A DNA stretch of 64,000 nucleotides from Acanthochlamys bracteata (taxonomy: Eukaryota > Streptophyta > Magnoliopsida > Pandanales > Velloziaceae), in assembly GCA_019914995.1 (NCBI GenBank), contig CM034135.1:8062501-8126500 (forward strand), in the 5' to 3' direction. Shown one piece after another: positions 62,943 to 64,000 of the stretch. The position numbers and the translations under genes are program-made. The notes below the pieces were generated by a model. The model had not been told where the DNA came from. It ran no database searches and saw only the letters and a program-made list of their open reading frames with translations. Numbering within the stretch: the stretch's first letter is position 1; each line of letters opens with the position of its first letter.

Positions 62943-64000
62943 ATGCAGAACCCCATATGGCATACATAATGGTGCATGCAATTTAATTCTATCACATGCC
63001 TGCAAAATCATTCGAGTCATGTATTAACTAATTAAGCATGTTAAACTATCTACTAATGATATACTGATATACTTGTGTGATGATTATTATGCACGTATGT
63101 CACTCTAAACATGCTAATATGTTAGATTTAAGACTTCTAATAGCTTAGCATATGTCATAACTTGATATAGAGTAAAAATATCTATATCTAGCCACTTTAA
63201 TAATACTATTGTCAAGTTTACATGCTACCCAATATAGATGACATCGTATAGATTTCATATACTTGCATATCACAAATTTTAGATTATTACATGCAAATAT
63301 GGTATTCTTATCAATCATACTTTGTTCTAGCATTGCCTTATAATTTCTATCATTACCATGACCTTACACAATTATACATGCACAAGCACTTTATGGTATG
63401 AACGATCAATCATATTATATACTGAAGGTGGCAAATTATGCCGGAGTTTTCAAAACAGATGTTACTTCCATTGAAAATTTAACGATAAGTTATAAAAAAA
63501 GACGCAAGTAACCCTCACCTGAAGATCCATGCAAATCTATACAAGTCCATCTATCAACACTAATCTGCACCACTCGGCTCCACGACATTCGTCTAATTCT
63601 AATACACACACAGCAACATTCATTACTCTAAAACGCTAAGTGAAGTCTAAACTCCCCATTCAAAACACATGGCATAACTAAATTCGAAGTTTAAAACCAA
63701 AATGTCACATTAAGTACGCGCTAGGATTTCATTCGCTTTTTATTCGCTATATAATTATTGCTAGCACTAACAAGTTCAACAGCTTACCCAATAAACGAGA
63801 TGATTTGAGTCCGATTCAATTTCGTATGACAACGACGAACTAGTCGATTCTCGATCAAAGGATCACATAAGATAGAATGAGTAATAACTAATCCAATAAC
63901 AAGTTCAGGAATTCAAATAAGCACAAAAATACCGTAGGCTCCGCCGGCTCGCCAGATTCCAGTGAAAGTTAGGGTTTCGGCAAACTCCGACCAGGGACAA
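62943..64000 (+). mobile_element. Truncated second copy of the LTR-like element, runs off the window
   Basis: From GCAGAACCCCATATGGCATACATAATGGTGCATGCAATTT the sequence follows about 43525 onward of the 41734-44971 element, including TGTTACTT, GACGCAAGTAACC and CACCTGA. It starts at an internal point, directly after the B/C-shared NLR 5' flank ends at 62942. The left end was therefore lost or replaced, and the right end lies outside the window. Confidence 0.65.

Overview
This is nuclear DNA of a flowering plant, most likely a eudicot. It has AT-rich intergenic DNA and introns, GT-AG split genes, plant-only families (TPLATE-complex TASH3, plastid acetyl-CoA carboxylase alpha subunit, WLIM proteins, CNL immune receptors, PPR proteins) and retrotransposon debris. 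No species can be named from the sequence alone.

Layout. The left half (about 2.8-33 kb) is a conserved housekeeping block: a 26-exon + strand TASH3 gene for endocytosis (2830-11747), a small Mpo1/DUF962 membrane protein (+, 12813-13163), an unrecognised - strand gene (13804-15283 visible), the plastid carboxyltransferase alpha subunit of fatty-acid synthesis (-, 16899-21187), an O-fucosyltransferase-family Golgi type II protein (-, 21985-25149), PCNA (-, 26586-28493) with a pair of E2F sites upstream, and a two-LIM actin-binding protein of WLIM2 type (-, 29793-32796). Adding up exon lengths gives intact frames of 1206, 770, 616, 264 and 194 residues for the five large spliced genes, so these models are internally consistent.

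The right half (about 34-64 kb) is a decaying immune-receptor cluster on the - strand: an orphan LRR 3' end (D, 35.2 kb), NLR A (38.6-41.6 kb, nonsense mutation), NLR B (47.75-51.06 kb, apparently intact) and NLR C (58.3-62.5 kb, nonsense mutation plus frameshifts). Between them lie a ruined Ty1/copia element, a 3.24-kb LTR-like insertion with a perfect 5-bp target duplication just upstream of NLR A, a second truncated copy of that element at the right edge, and three pseudogenes (PPR, coiled-coil/membrane protein, NPF transporter). B and C share coding exons, 5' flank and 3' flank, so they arose by a segmental duplication of about 4-5 kb.

The most unusual biology is in the NLR family. In place of an ordinary coiled-coil N-terminus, these proteins begin with a proline-rich leader followed by one (A) or two tandem (B, C) hydrophobic segments ahead of a normal NB-ARC. 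A secretory signal-peptide/proline-rich mini-ORF lies upstream of A, cut by the LTR-like element, and has a second degraded copy nearby.
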